From: Mesorhizobium sp. GbtcB19
GTDB taxonomy: Bacteria; Pseudomonadota; Alphaproteobacteria; Rhizobiales; Rhizobiaceae
Assembly: GCF_019091085.1 (NCBI RefSeq)
Contig: NZ_JAGXJY010000006.1
Coordinates: 124,001 to 188,000, forward strand
Direction of reading: 5' to 3'
Length of the DNA stretch: 64,000 nt
A model generated the notes under the pieces. It made no database searches. It worked only from the letters and a program-made list of their open reading frames with translations, and was not told where the DNA came from. Positions 28,557-37,198 of this stretch are shown here, in pieces. Positions within the stretch are counted from its first letter, which is position 1, and the number at the start of each line of letters is the position of its first letter. The position numbers and the translations under genes are program-made.

Positions 28557-30164
28557 ATGCCTTCCCACTTCCTCGGCATCGATGTCGGCACCGGCAGCGC
28601 GCGCGCCGGCGTTTTCGACGAGCACGGCGAGCTCCTGGGTTCGGCCAAGCGCGACATCGGGCTTTTCGTCGAGCCCGGCGAGATCGCCGAGCAATCCAGC
28701 CGCGACATCTGGCAGGCGGTGTGCGCCAGCGTGCGCGAGGCGGTCGCGAAGTCGGGCGTCGGCCCGGGGGACATCAAAGGCATCGGCTTCGACGCCACCT
28801 GTTCGCTGGTGGTGGTCGGCGACGATGGCGAGCCCTTGCCGGTGGGCCGTTCGGGAGACAGTGACAGGAACATCATCGTCTGGATGGACCATCGCGCCCT
28901 CGACCAGACCAGGCGCATCAATGCCCTCCGGCATCCCGTCCTCGACTATGTCGGCGGCGTCATTTCGCCGGAGATGGAGACTCCAAAGCTTTTGTGGCTG
29001 AAGGAGAACCTGCCCGCGACCTTCGCCAGGGCAAGGCATTTCTTCGATCTCGCCGATTACCTGACCTGGCGCGCCACCGGCAGCCTTGCCCGTTCGGTCT
29101 GCACGTTGGCCTGTAAATGGACCTATCTCGGCCATGAGCGGCGCTGGGACAACAGCTATTTTTACGCCGTCGGGCTCGGCGAACTCGCCGATGAGGGGTT
29201 TGCCCGCATCGGCACGGAGGTAGTGGATCCGGGCACGGCGGTGGGCGCCGGTTTGACCGAAGCGGCCGCCGCTGAACTGGGTCTGGCCGCGGGCACCGTC
29301 GTCGCCGCCGGGCTGATCGACGCCCATGCCGGCGGCGTCGGCACGGTGGGCGCCGCCGGCGATGCCGGCACCATCGCCTCGCGCATGGCCTATGTGCTCG
29401 GCACTTCGGCCTGCACCATGGCGAGCAGCGAAGGTCCAGCCTTCGTGCCGGGCGTCTGGGGGCCCTACTATTCCGCCATGGTGCCGGGGTTCTGGCTGAG
29501 CGAGGGCGGTCAGTCTGCGGCCGGCGCGGCCATCGATCTCCTGGTGCATTTCCACCCGGCTGAAGCCGAGGCTTCCGCGCGCGCCGCGGCTGAAGGCAAA
29601 TCGCTGGTCGACTGGCTGGCCGCGGCCGCCACGGCGGTTTCGCCCGGCCTCTCGGCCGCCGCGGCACTCGCGGGAAGCATCCATGTCGTGCCCGAATTCC
29701 TCGGCAATCGTTCGCCGCTGGCCGATCCGGACGCGCGCGGCCTGATCGCCGGGCTCGGCACCGACCGCTCAGTCGAAAGTCTCGTCGGCCTCTACGTGGC
29801 CGGCCTTTGCGGCCTCGGCTATGGCGTGCGCCAGATCGTGGCGGCGATGGCGTCGTCCGGCCATGCCGTCGACACCATCGTCATCAGCGGCGGCGCCGGC
29901 CAGTCGCCGCTGGTGCGCCAACTGCTTGCCGACGCCGTCGGCCTGCGGGTCGCCGCCTCGCAATCGCCGGAACCGGTGCTCCTCGGCGCTGCCATGCTCG
30001 GAGCGGTCGCGGTCGGCCGTTACCCCGACCTTTCGACGGCCATGCCATCCATGTCCCGGCTTGGCGACATTTTCACGCCGGCGATCGGCGACATCCGCGC
30101 TTGGCACGACCGCCGCTATGAAGCCTTCCTGGCACTGCAGACGGTGGGTCGCAGCATACGCTGA
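28557..30164 (+). CDS. FGGY-family carbohydrate kinase, probable D-ribulokinase
   Basis: A 535-aa kinase of the FGGY pentulose group. N-terminal blocks are FLGIDVGTGSARAGVFDEHG and GIGFDATCSLV, then the substrate-side NIIVWMDHRA. The C-terminal ATP domain has GTSACTM, SEGGQSAAGAA, FLGNRSPLADPDARG and ISGGAGQSPLVRQLLADA. The length and the MDHRA block fit the ribulokinase/YDR109C-like branch. With the ribitol dehydrogenase directly upstream, phosphorylation of D-ribulose to D-ribulose 5-phosphate is the natural role. GAGG at 28545-28548 is the ribosome site and lies right beside the heptamer repeat. Confidence 0.85.
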   Translation: MPSHFLGIDVGTGSARAGVFDEHGELLGSAKRDIGLFVEPGEIAEQSSRDIWQAVCASVREAVAKSGVGPGDIKGIGFDATCSLVVVGDDGEPLPVGRSGDSDRNIIVWMDHRALDQTRRINALRHPVLDYVGGVISPEMETPKLLWLKENLPATFARARHFFDLADYLTWRATGSLARSVCTLACKWTYLGHERRWDNSYFYAVGLGELADEGFARIGTEVVDPGTAVGAGLTEAAAAELGLAAGTVVAAGLIDAHAGGVGTVGAAGDAGTIASRMAYVLGTSACTMASSEGPAFVPGVWGPYYSAMVPGFWLSEGGQSAAGAAIDLLVHFHPAEAEASARAAAEGKSLVDWLAAAATAVSPGLSAAAALAGSIHVVPEFLGNRSPLADPDARGLIAGLGTDRSVESLVGLYVAGLCGLGYGVRQIVAAMASSGHAVDTIVISGGAGQSPLVRQLLADAVGLRVAASQSPEPVLLGAAMLGAVAVGRYPDLSTAMPSMSRLGDIFTPAIGDIRAWHDRRYEAFLALQTVGRSIR

Positions 30165-30179
30165 GGGATCGGTAAGGCG

Positions 30180-30416
30180 TCAGCGTCGGAACAGCGACGG
30201 GACCTCGAATGGGTCGGGCGCCGGCTCCTGCTGCAGCGTGCCTTCGGCCCTGCGCTTGTTGTGATGCGCAAGCGAGCATTGCGGCGAGCACAACAGGCCG
30301 CGATCGGTCCAGTAGGCCGGACCCTGTTCGATCTCGCCATGGTAGTAGTTGAAGCCCGGCGCCCGATAGGGCAGCCCGCATTCGATGCAGCGATAGGCGT
30401 CGGGTCTGGCAAGCAT
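30180..30416 (-). CDS. Small Cys-rich (zinc-ribbon-like) hypothetical protein
   Basis: A 78-aa protein of unknown function. It has a C-x2-C pair in YRCIECGLPYRAPG and a second C-x3-C in LLCSPQCSLAHHNKR, giving a likely four-ligand zinc site, possibly with the His pair. The middle (FNYYHGEIEQGPAYWTDRG) is aromatic and well conserved in style, and the C-terminus is acidic/Pro-rich. It is convergent with the kinase (stops 15 bases apart) and has no other partner. I accept it as real because of the coherent cysteine pattern and its codon usage. Confidence 0.65.
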   Translation of the reverse strand: MLARPDAYRCIECGLPYRAPGFNYYHGEIEQGPAYWTDRGLLCSPQCSLAHHNKRRAEGTLQQEPAPDPFEVPSLFRR

Positions 30417-30536
30417 GGATGGTTGTCCGGTTTGCTTTGGCCTGCGATCGGCGGATCATACCAGCCGGATGGAATTCGTCGCAGGAATTTTGAGCGGCAG
30501 TTGCAGTTTTGAAAATTGGCCGAAGCCCCTCAGCTT

Positions 30537-30594
30537 CGTCATCCTCGGGTTTGTGCGTCCGCTTCGCTCCCGCTCCGCCCGTGGATGACGAAGT
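30537..30594. repeat. Short palindromic repeat (CGTCATCC...GGATGACG), family C
   Basis: CGTCATCCTCGGG at the left and CCCGTGGATGACG at the right enclose GCTTCGCTCC-type sequence. It is a shortened relative of the 180-bp element at 43453-43631. Confidence 0.8.
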
Positions 30595-30617
30595 TTACGC
30601 AAAATCCGCGTGACAAA

Positions 30618-30637
30618 GTTTGACGTTTACGTAAAAA
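30618..30637 (+). promoter_or_regulatory. Candidate operator with TTTACGTAAA core upstream of the acyl-CoA dehydrogenase
   Basis: The dyad TTTACGTAAA at 30626-30635 lies within TTTGACGTTTACGTAAAAAG, 70 bases before the ATG, and a half-site TTTACG lies at 30594-30599. It is similar, as I recall, to sites described for MerR-family regulators of branched-chain amino acid and fatty acid catabolism (LiuR type). The match is from memory, so the assignment is tentative. Confidence 0.45.
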
Positions 30638-30708
30638 GAAGGCGCGAAATCCCGGATGGTTTCGCTTCGGCCATGCACTACGATTGGCTGGAACGCAGGA
30701 GAGCAAAC

Positions 30709-32478
30709 ATGTATCGGGCACCGGTCGAGGACATCGCTTTTACGCTCAAGCACGTCACGGGGCTGAAGCCGGCGCTGGATGCCGGCACCTTCGGCGATCT
30801 CGGCGAAGACCTCGTCGACGCGATCCTGGCCGAGGCGGGACGCTTCGCCAGCGAGGAGGTGGCGCCGCTCTACAAGATCGGCGACGAGCATGGCGCGGTG
30901 CTGAAGGACGCGGCCGTCACCACGCCGCCCGGCTGGAAGGAGCTTTACCGTCGCTGGATCGACGGCGGCTGGAACGCGCTGTCCGGGCCGGAAGAATTCG
31001 GCGGCCAGGGCCTGCCGACCATGCTCGGCGTCGCCGCGCTCGAAATGTGGAACTCCGCGGCCATGGCCTTCGGCATCGGCCCGACGCTGACCATGGGGGC
31101 GGTGGAAGCCCTCGATAAGCACGCTTCCGAAGCGCTGAAGCAAAAATATCTGGCCAAGCTCGTCTCGGGCGAGTGGATGGGCACGATGAACCTGACCGAG
31201 CCGCAGGCGGGCTCGGACCTTGCGGCCCTGCGCAGCCGCGCCGAGCCGGTCGGCGACGGCACCTACCGCATCTTCGGCCAGAAAATCTTCATCACCTATG
31301 GCGAGCACGATTTCACCGACAACATCGTGCATCTGGTGCTGGCAAGGCTGCCCGACGCACCGGCCGGCACGCGCGGCATCTCGCTGTTTCTGGTCCCGAA
31401 GTTTTTCGTCAATGACGACGGTTCGCTTGGCGCCCGCAATGATGTCTTCTGTTCGGGCCTCGAGCACAAGCTCGGCATCCACGCCTCGCCCACCTGCACC
31501 ATGATCTACGGCGACGGCTTTCAGGGCGCGACGCCCGGTGCCATCGGCTGGCTGATCGGCGAGGAGAACAAGGGTCTCGCCTGCATGTTCACCATGATGA
31601 ACAATGCCCGGCTTTGCGTCGGCATGCAGGGCGTGGCGGTTGCCGAGACCGCGACGCAGAAGGCGATCGCCTATGCCAATGAACGCCGCCAGGGCAAGGC
31701 CTCGGACTATTCGGGTTCCGGCATGGCGCCGATCGTCCATCACCCGGACGTGCAGCGCAATCTGCTCACCATGCGGGCGCTGACGCAGATCGCTCGCTCG
31801 ATCAGCTATTCTTGCGCGCACGCGCTCGACCGCGCTCGCGTCGGCGAGGGCGAGGCCGCCGCCACCTGGCGCGACCGCGCCAACCTGCTGACGCCGCTGG
31901 CGAAAGCCTTTTCGACCGATGTCGGCGTCGAGGTCGCCTCGCTTGGCGTCCAGGTGCATGGCGGCATGGGCTTCATCGAGGAGACGGGCGCAGCCGCCCT
32001 TTACCGCGACGCCCGCATCGCCCCGATCTATGAAGGCACCAACGGCATCCAGGCGATCGACCTCGTGGCGCGAAAGCTGCCGCTCGGCGGCGGCGAGCAC
32101 GTGCATCGCTACATCGGCGAATTGAAAGCGGTGGCCGATGCCGTGCGCACTTCGAACATCGAAGGCTTTGGCCGCACCGCCGACAATCTGGACCGCGCGC
32201 TGGCCGATCTCGACGAGGCGACACGCTTCCTGCAAGGGTTGCTTGCCGACGGCAGGGCCGACGCCGCCATGGCCGGCGCCACGCCCTATCTGCGCCTGAT
32301 CTCGCTCGCCGCCGGCGGCGCCTACCTGGCGCAGGGCGGGCTGGCCGACCGTGGCCGCATCGCCCTTTGCCGCTTCTTTGCTGAAAATCTCCTCGGCGAG
32401 ACGCGCGCGCTGAAGGAGCGCGTCGTTGACGGCGCCGAAAGCCTCGCCGCCGCCGGCAAGACGCTGATTTCAGCCTGA
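30709..32478 (+). CDS. Acyl-CoA dehydrogenase with C-terminal extension (DmdC/AidB-like class)
   Basis: A 589-aa FAD acyl-CoA dehydrogenase. Core blocks are NLTEPQAGSDLAALRSRA, RIFGQKIFITYGEHDF, the helix HGGMGFIEETGAA, and the catalytic-base region IAPIYEGTNGIQAIDL. A C-terminal domain of about 120 residues follows, placing it in the 580-600-aa group that includes DmdC-type 3-methylmercaptopropionyl-CoA dehydrogenases and many fatty-acyl enzymes, rather than the 380-aa ETF-linked classic form. The start is ATG 30709 after GCAGGAGAG; the frame opens earlier at 30610 over the operator region. It is cotranscribed with the enoyl-CoA hydratase. The chain length of its substrate is not readable. 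Confidence 0.9.
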   Translation: MYRAPVEDIAFTLKHVTGLKPALDAGTFGDLGEDLVDAILAEAGRFASEEVAPLYKIGDEHGAVLKDAAVTTPPGWKELYRRWIDGGWNALSGPEEFGGQGLPTMLGVAALEMWNSAAMAFGIGPTLTMGAVEALDKHASEALKQKYLAKLVSGEWMGTMNLTEPQAGSDLAALRSRAEPVGDGTYRIFGQKIFITYGEHDFTDNIVHLVLARLPDAPAGTRGISLFLVPKFFVNDDGSLGARNDVFCSGLEHKLGIHASPTCTMIYGDGFQGATPGAIGWLIGEENKGLACMFTMMNNARLCVGMQGVAVAETATQKAIAYANERRQGKASDYSGSGMAPIVHHPDVQRNLLTMRALTQIARSISYSCAHALDRARVGEGEAAATWRDRANLLTPLAKAFSTDVGVEVASLGVQVHGGMGFIEETGAAALYRDARIAPIYEGTNGIQAIDLVARKLPLGGGEHVHRYIGELKAVADAVRTSNIEGFGRTADNLDRALADLDEATRFLQGLLADGRADAAMAGATPYLRLISLAAGGAYLAQGGLADRGRIALCRFFAENLLGETRALKERVVDGAESLAAAGKTLISA

Positions 32479-32498
32479 TGCTTCACAAGGGAAAAATC

Positions 32499-33254
32499 GT
32501 GACCGACCATATCCTCATCGAGCGCCGGGGCGCCCTGCAGATCATCCGGATGAACAGGCCGGACAAGAAGAACGCGCTGACACGGGCCATGTATGGGAAA
32601 ATGTCGGCTGCCCTTGCCGAGGGTGACGCCGATCCGGCGGTCCGCGTCCACGTCTTCCTCGGCGTTCCAGGCGCCTTTTCCGCCGGCAACGACCTTGCCG
32701 ATTTCCTCGTCATCGCCACTGGCGGCGAGGGCGGCAACGAGGTCTGGGATTTCCTGATGGCGCTGGCCAAGGCGGAAAAGCCGATGGTCTCGGGCGTCGA
32801 CGGCATTGCGGTGGGCATCGGCACCACGCTCAATCTGCATTGCGACCTTACCTTCGCCACGCCGCGCACGCTCTTCCGCACACCCTTCGTCGACCTCGGC
32901 CTGGTGCCGGAGGCCGGGTCCAGCCTGATCGCGCCGCAACTTCTGGGACGGCAGGGCGCCTTCGCGCTGCTCGGTCTCGGCGAGGGTTTTTCGGCCGAGC
33001 GTGCCAAGGCTGCTGGTCTGATCTACGACGTGGTCGAGGAAGGCAGGCTGGAGGCCGCCGTATTTGCCGCCGCCAACGACATCGCCGCGAAGCCGCCTCA
33101 GGCGCTGAAGATCGCGCGCGACCTGATGCGCGAGCCGCGCGAGGCGCTCGTCGCGCGCATCAAGGTGGAAAGCGAGCATTTCCGCGAGCGCCTGACCTCC
33201 GATGAAGCCCGCGCCGCGCTGAATGCTTTCATGACGCGCAAGAAGGCGGGCTGA
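32499..33254 (+). CDS. Enoyl-CoA hydratase/isomerase family protein
   Basis: A 251-aa crotonase-fold protein. The oxyanion-hole and acyl-CoA blocks are GAFSAGNDLADF and MVSGVDGIAVGIGTTL, followed by CDLTFATPRTLFRTPFVDLGLVPEAGSS split over the usual loop. The Glu in LVPEAGSS is the position of a catalytic residue in hydratases. I prefer GTG 32499, which has AAGGGA upstream, over ATG 32478, which overlaps the dehydrogenase stop but has no ribosome site. With the preceding dehydrogenase it would perform consecutive beta-oxidation steps. Confidence 0.88.
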   Translation: MTDHILIERRGALQIIRMNRPDKKNALTRAMYGKMSAALAEGDADPAVRVHVFLGVPGAFSAGNDLADFLVIATGGEGGNEVWDFLMALAKAEKPMVSGVDGIAVGIGTTLNLHCDLTFATPRTLFRTPFVDLGLVPEAGSSLIAPQLLGRQGAFALLGLGEGFSAERAKAAGLIYDVVEEGRLEAAVFAAANDIAAKPPQALKIARDLMREPREALVARIKVESEHFRERLTSDEARAALNAFMTRKKAG

Positions 33255-33462
33255 TCCGCGACACTGTCAGGTTGTGTCAGCTTCGATCGAAACTCGCGCA
33301 GAACGCGATTTTCGGTCTGTACACTAGGGACCCTTCGCCCTATCTCGTAAATCCGACGGGGCGGGGGCCTAGTCGCCTGGAGTGGACATGGCCCGCCAGC
33401 TTGCCGCAGACACGCAACCTTCCGAAACGATAAGGCATGCATTGACGGATTGAGCGTCCGAC

Positions 33463-34779
33463 ATGCTTGCCATTGCCGTAAAACCGCTGGCGCTGACCCT
33501 GAAGTTCTGGTGGCGCTTCTGGCCGCAGCTGGTTGCCACGGTGCTTTTGGGCATCGTCTTCGGCGACCTGTTCATGCAACTCGCGGCGCGCACCGCCTTG
33601 CTCAACCACATGGCGGGCCTGGCCCTGCTGACGCTTGTCGCGCTGACGCAACTCATCGTCACCGTTGCCATGTTCCAGACGCTGCTGCCCGCCTTGCCTG
33701 CCGTGCAGGCCGCGCAACAGGCGGCGCAAGGCGAAACCGAGGCCGCGCCGGCCACTGGCAGCGCCCGGCTGACGCGCATGGTCAGCGTCGCGCTGCTCCC
33801 CTTCTTCGCCTACTACGCCGCCTGGGGTTTTTTGGGCGACACGGTGCGGCAATATTCGCGCGTCACGCTCGACATGGCCCCCTTCGGCGAAGGCGCCGGC
33901 AACGTGCTCGACGTGCTGGATTCGCGCTGGCTGATCGTCTCGGTCGTCATCTCCTGGCTGATAAGGCGTTTCGCCACCGCAATGCAGAAGCGCGGCGGCG
34001 CGCGCTCCTTCTGGCAGATCGTCGTGGTGATCTGCGAGACCAACTGGATCTTCATCGGTCTCTATGTGATCTCGCGCTGGAAGGACGAGGCCGTTGGCTG
34101 GATCATGAGCCGCAACATCTTTTCCGTTCTCGAAGCCGCGGCGGACGGTCTCACGCATCCTGTCGCCGGCGCCTTTGCTGCCCAGTTCGTGCCGGTCGAA
34201 GTGACCTCCATCGACACCACGACCAAACTGGTGAACCTTTTCTTCTACATGCTCCTGCCGGTGATCTGGCTGGTGCTGGCGGCGCTGATCTACGGCTATG
34301 ACGTGCGTGACGACAAGGAACTGATGCGCGCGCACCGGCGCGTCGAGCGCCTCGGCGAGCGCTACCGCGCCATCCCGAAATTCCTGCGCGATTTCGCCGA
34401 GCATTTCATCTCCGGCTACCGCTCGCGCTACCTGCCGATCGCCAACGGCGTGCGCATCACGCTGAGCTCGGGCGTCGTGCTGATCGTCACGCTGATCGTC
34501 GGCTACCGCCTGATCGACTGGCTGGCGGCCTGGGCATGGCTCGGCATGACGCGGCTCATCGGCCCGCATGAGCTCGACACATGGCAGGTGCTGTCGCAAG
34601 GCGTCTCGCTCTTGTTCGGCAGCCCATTCCAGGATTCCTCGACCGGCATCCTGGTCGAGCCGCTCAGGATCTGCTTCCTCGCCGCGATCCTCGAAACGGC
34701 ATTTTCGCTGCCGAAGCGCCGGGCCGCCGAGAGCGCCCAGCCCGGGCCGGCGGGGGCTGCGGAGGCGCAGCATGCTTGA
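33463..34779 (+). CDS. Polytopic membrane protein, first gene of an uncharacterised four-gene operon
   Basis: A 438-aa protein that I do not recognise. Hydrophobic segments occur at about residues 20-35, 45-70, 105-125, 150-165, 180-200, 245-275, 335-360 and 395-415, so there are six to eight membrane helices. A basic cytoplasmic-type stretch (RAHRRVERLGERYRAIPKFL) sits at about 285-305 and an Ala/Gln-rich linker at 80-100. No transporter or enzyme motif is visible. The gene overlaps the next one by 8 bases. The three genes after it each encode a single-anchor extracytoplasmic domain, so it is probably the membrane core of a complex. The gap 33255-33462 before it holds no gene. Confidence 0.75.
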   Translation: MLAIAVKPLALTLKFWWRFWPQLVATVLLGIVFGDLFMQLAARTALLNHMAGLALLTLVALTQLIVTVAMFQTLLPALPAVQAAQQAAQGETEAAPATGSARLTRMVSVALLPFFAYYAAWGFLGDTVRQYSRVTLDMAPFGEGAGNVLDVLDSRWLIVSVVISWLIRRFATAMQKRGGARSFWQIVVVICETNWIFIGLYVISRWKDEAVGWIMSRNIFSVLEAAADGLTHPVAGAFAAQFVPVEVTSIDTTTKLVNLFFYMLLPVIWLVLAALIYGYDVRDDKELMRAHRRVERLGERYRAIPKFLRDFAEHFISGYRSRYLPIANGVRITLSSGVVLIVTLIVGYRLIDWLAAWAWLGMTRLIGPHELDTWQVLSQGVSLLFGSPFQDSSTGILVEPLRICFLAAILETAFSLPKRRAAESAQPGPAGAAEAQHA

Positions 34780-35365
34780 AAACGCCGGTTCGCGTCTCAA
34801 GGCATGGGCGATCGCCGGCATCGGCACGGCGGCGGCAATTGCGGTTGCCGGCGTTCTCGGCGCTTTCGGCGCAAGGCACGAGCCGCTGCCGGTCCTGGCG
34901 CCGTCCAGCCGGATCGACACGGGTGAATGGCAAATACGGCCGCTGAAAGCCTATGTCTCGGCGGAAAAATACGTCTACGGCGCATTGCTCAAGCCGGGTG
35001 GCAAGGCGCTGGTGCTCGAGCTCGAAATGACCAACCGCACGGCAAGGTCCACCAAGGATTATTTTGACCTCCTGCAGGTGGGGCAGGCGACCATCGACCC
35101 GGCGACGAAACCCTTCATCGCGCTAGTGCGCGATTCCACCATGTCGCCCGAACTGCATCCCGGCATGCCGGAGCGCATGGCCTATATCTGGCAATTGCCG
35201 GACGGAGCGGCCGCGTCTGCGAGTTTGGAGCTGACGGTCATCCGCAAGACCTACAAGCCGCGGGACAACCTCTACGGTCTTCCCGGCTGGTTCAATCCGG
35301 CGCCGATCGGCACGATGACCATTCCCGTCGGCGCCGGGCCCGACGCACCGGATATGCAGCCATGA
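34772..35365 (+). CDS. Membrane-anchored extracytoplasmic protein, DUF4352-like fold (operon gene 2)
   Basis: A 197-aa protein with one N-terminal helix (AWAIAGIGTAAAIAVAGVLGAF) and an extracytoplasmic part. The layout GEWQIRPLKAYVS, ALVLELEMTNRTARS, then HPGMPERMAYIWQLPDG and SLELTVIRK is the strand order seen in DUF4352-type Ig-like domains. The start is ATG 34772, inside the end of the upstream gene, and GGAGG precedes it. Its stop overlaps the next start (ATGA). Genes 2, 3 and 4 share this topology with little residue identity. Function unknown. Confidence 0.72.
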   Translation: MLENAGSRLKAWAIAGIGTAAAIAVAGVLGAFGARHEPLPVLAPSSRIDTGEWQIRPLKAYVSAEKYVYGALLKPGGKALVLELEMTNRTARSTKDYFDLLQVGQATIDPATKPFIALVRDSTMSPELHPGMPERMAYIWQLPDGAAASASLELTVIRKTYKPRDNLYGLPGWFNPAPIGTMTIPVGAGPDAPDMQP

Positions 35366-35940
35366 TGCGCAGACTGGCCAACATTGCCCTGCTGCTCGTC
35401 GCGGTGGCGTTCTGCTACGGGCTGCAGGTTTCGAAGCCGCATTACGGCGACCTGATCGGGCCGATCCCGGCGCGCGGCAAGCCGGGCGACACCGTCGTCG
35501 GGCGCGGCTTCGAGATCCATGCCGAGAAGATCGAGTTCGCCCGCAAGCTGACGGTCGATCAGTACGGCCAGACCAAGATCCTGACCACCGGCGGCGTCTG
35601 GGCGGTGGTCACCGCAGAGTTTGCGGCGCGGGCGCAGTCGACCGTGGTCTCCGTCGCGTCCTGGCGCGGACCGACCGGTCTCACCTACGACCAGACGGAG
35701 CGGCTTTCCTTCATGAACGGGCTTTTGCCGGTCGCGCTCGATCCCGGCCTGCCGAGGAAGGCGAGGCTGATCTTCGAACTGCGGCCGGACGAGGTGAGCA
35801 ACGCGACCTTGCTCGTGTCCGAAAAGCTGGTGGCGGCCCTGGATTCGCAGGCCGAAATTTCGCTCGGGCCGGTGACGACCGCGGCGGACGGTCTGCCCAC
35901 AGGCACGGTCGACATGCTGGATATGGCGCAGCCACTCTGA
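35362..35940 (+). CDS. Membrane-anchored extracytoplasmic protein, DUF4352-like fold (operon gene 3)
   Basis: A 192-aa protein. The N-terminal helix (RRLANIALLLVAVAFCYGL) may be an anchor or uncleaved signal. It is followed by GRGFEIHAEKIEFARKL, VWAVVTAEFAARAQ and the late strands PGLPRKARLIFELRPDEV and NATLLVS. The arrangement mirrors operon gene 2. Two ATG codons are adjacent (35362 and 35365); the first overlaps the previous stop. No catalytic motif is visible, and the only Cys is in the anchor. Confidence 0.72.
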   Translation: MMRRLANIALLLVAVAFCYGLQVSKPHYGDLIGPIPARGKPGDTVVGRGFEIHAEKIEFARKLTVDQYGQTKILTTGGVWAVVTAEFAARAQSTVVSVASWRGPTGLTYDQTERLSFMNGLLPVALDPGLPRKARLIFELRPDEVSNATLLVSEKLVAALDSQAEISLGPVTTAADGLPTGTVDMLDMAQPL

Positions 35941-35949
35941 GGATCGCGA

Positions 35950-36519
35950 ATGACGGCGGAAGTTCTGGACCAGGAGAATAGGGACGGCGAGCGCAAATGG
36001 CGCCGCCGCAGCCTCTGGTCGCTCCTGCTGCTGATCCCGCTCGCTTTGGCCGTCGAGGCCTATGACAGCGTCAAGGCGCTGCTCGGCAACAACGACCTGT
36101 TCGCGCGTCGCGTGGTGTGGGGGCAGAGCGCGCAGTTCGGCGGCAGCGACTGGAAGCTGACCGATCTGCGTGGGGCTTTCGGCATGTCGAACCTGCCGCC
36201 GGATTCGGTGCCCGTGCTGGCCGACTTCCAGGTCAAGATCGGCGACCCGAATTTGCAGAACCTCTGGCTCGGCTGCAAGATCGTGCTGATCGACAAGGAC
36301 GGCCGGCGCTGGTCGCCGACCTCGATCGTCTCGCTGAAGGCGACCGGCAATGTCCAGACCTGCATCTCGGCGATCTTCTCAGGCGCCAAGAGCGGCGACA
36401 CGCTCAACCTGCGCGAAACCTTCCTGGTGCCGAAGGAAGCGACCAAATCCATCCGCCCGGCCGTTAGCGTCGCCAGCGAGCGGCCGCATTTCCTGCTGTT
36501 TCAGCTGGAGAAGGATTGA
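35950..36519 (+). CDS. Membrane-anchored extracytoplasmic protein (operon gene 4)
   Basis: A 189-aa protein with a basic cytoplasmic N-terminus (RKWRRRS), one helix (LWSLLLLIPLALAVEAY), and an extracytoplasmic domain with GGSDWKLTDLRGAFG, VPVLADFQVKIGD, and the late strands SGDTLNLRETFLVPKEA and IRPAVSVAS. Two Cys (in LGCKIVLID and QTCISAIF) could pair as a disulfide. It starts 9 bases after gene 3 and is the last of the unit. It is convergent with pdxH, whose end lies 21 bases beyond. Confidence 0.72.
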   Translation: MTAEVLDQENRDGERKWRRRSLWSLLLLIPLALAVEAYDSVKALLGNNDLFARRVVWGQSAQFGGSDWKLTDLRGAFGMSNLPPDSVPVLADFQVKIGDPNLQNLWLGCKIVLIDKDGRRWSPTSIVSLKATGNVQTCISAIFSGAKSGDTLNLRETFLVPKEATKSIRPAVSVASERPHFLLFQLEKD

Positions 36520-36540
36520 CTTTCCGGCAGGCGTTCGAGG

Positions 36541-37158
36541 TCAGGGGTAAAGCCGCTCCTTGTCCCAGCCGCTGGCGGCGTTGCGCGAGAAGACGACGCG
36601 GTCATGCAGGCGGAACGGCCGGTCGTGCCAGAACTCGATCGTCTGCGGCAGGATGCGGAAGCCCGACCAGTGCTTTGGCCGCGGGATCTCGCCGATGGCG
36701 TAGCGCGCCGTGTATTCGGCCACCGCCTTTTCCAGCGCGAAGCGGCTCTCCAAAGGTCGCGACTGCTTCGAGGCCCAGGCGCCGATGCGGCTGCCGCGCG
36801 GCCGTGTCGCGTAATAGGCATCCGCCTCGGCGTCGCTGACGATCTCCACCGGCCCGCGTATGCGCACCTGGCGGCGCAGCGATTTCCAGTGGAAGCACAT
36901 CGCCGCCTTCATGCTGCCAAGAATTTCGCGGCCCTTGGCGCTCTCGAAATTCGTGTAGAAGACAAACCCCTTTTCGTCGAACCCCTTGAGCAGCACCATC
37001 CGCACATCCGGCATGCCGTCGGCATCGACGGTCGCCAGGGCGACGCCGTTCGCATCGTTGATTTCGCTTTTGGTTGCGTCCTCCAGCCATGCGGCAAAGA
37101 GCCGGAACGGCTCCGCCGCTTCGGTGAAGTCACTGCTTGTTAACTCGGTTTCGTTCAT
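36541..37158 (-). CDS. pdxH: Pyridoxamine/pyridoxine 5'-phosphate oxidase
   Basis: FMN enzyme that makes pyridoxal 5'-phosphate. The 205-aa chain has the N-terminal block [33 protein letters not shown] with FMN contacts, [16 protein letters not shown], and the C-terminal [13 protein letters not shown] with GWDKERLYP, the usual end of the family. The start is ATG 37158; the frame continues upstream to 37566 but over the neighbouring lipoprotein gene. It is divergent from that gene, with 40 bases between the starts. Confidence 0.95.
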   Translation of the reverse strand: MNETELTSSDFTEAAEPFRLFAAWLEDATKSEINDANGVALATVDADGMPDVRMVLLKGFDEKGFVFYTNFESAKGREILGSMKAAMCFHWKSLRRQVRIRGPVEIVSDAEADAYYATRPRGSRIGAWASKQSRPLESRFALEKAVAEYTARYAIGEIPRPKHWSGFRILPQTIEFWHDRPFRLHDRVVFSRNAASGWDKERLYP

Positions 37159-37198
37159 AGTTTTCCAAATTTTTAACGTAGCGGGAGGAGTTCGCCGA

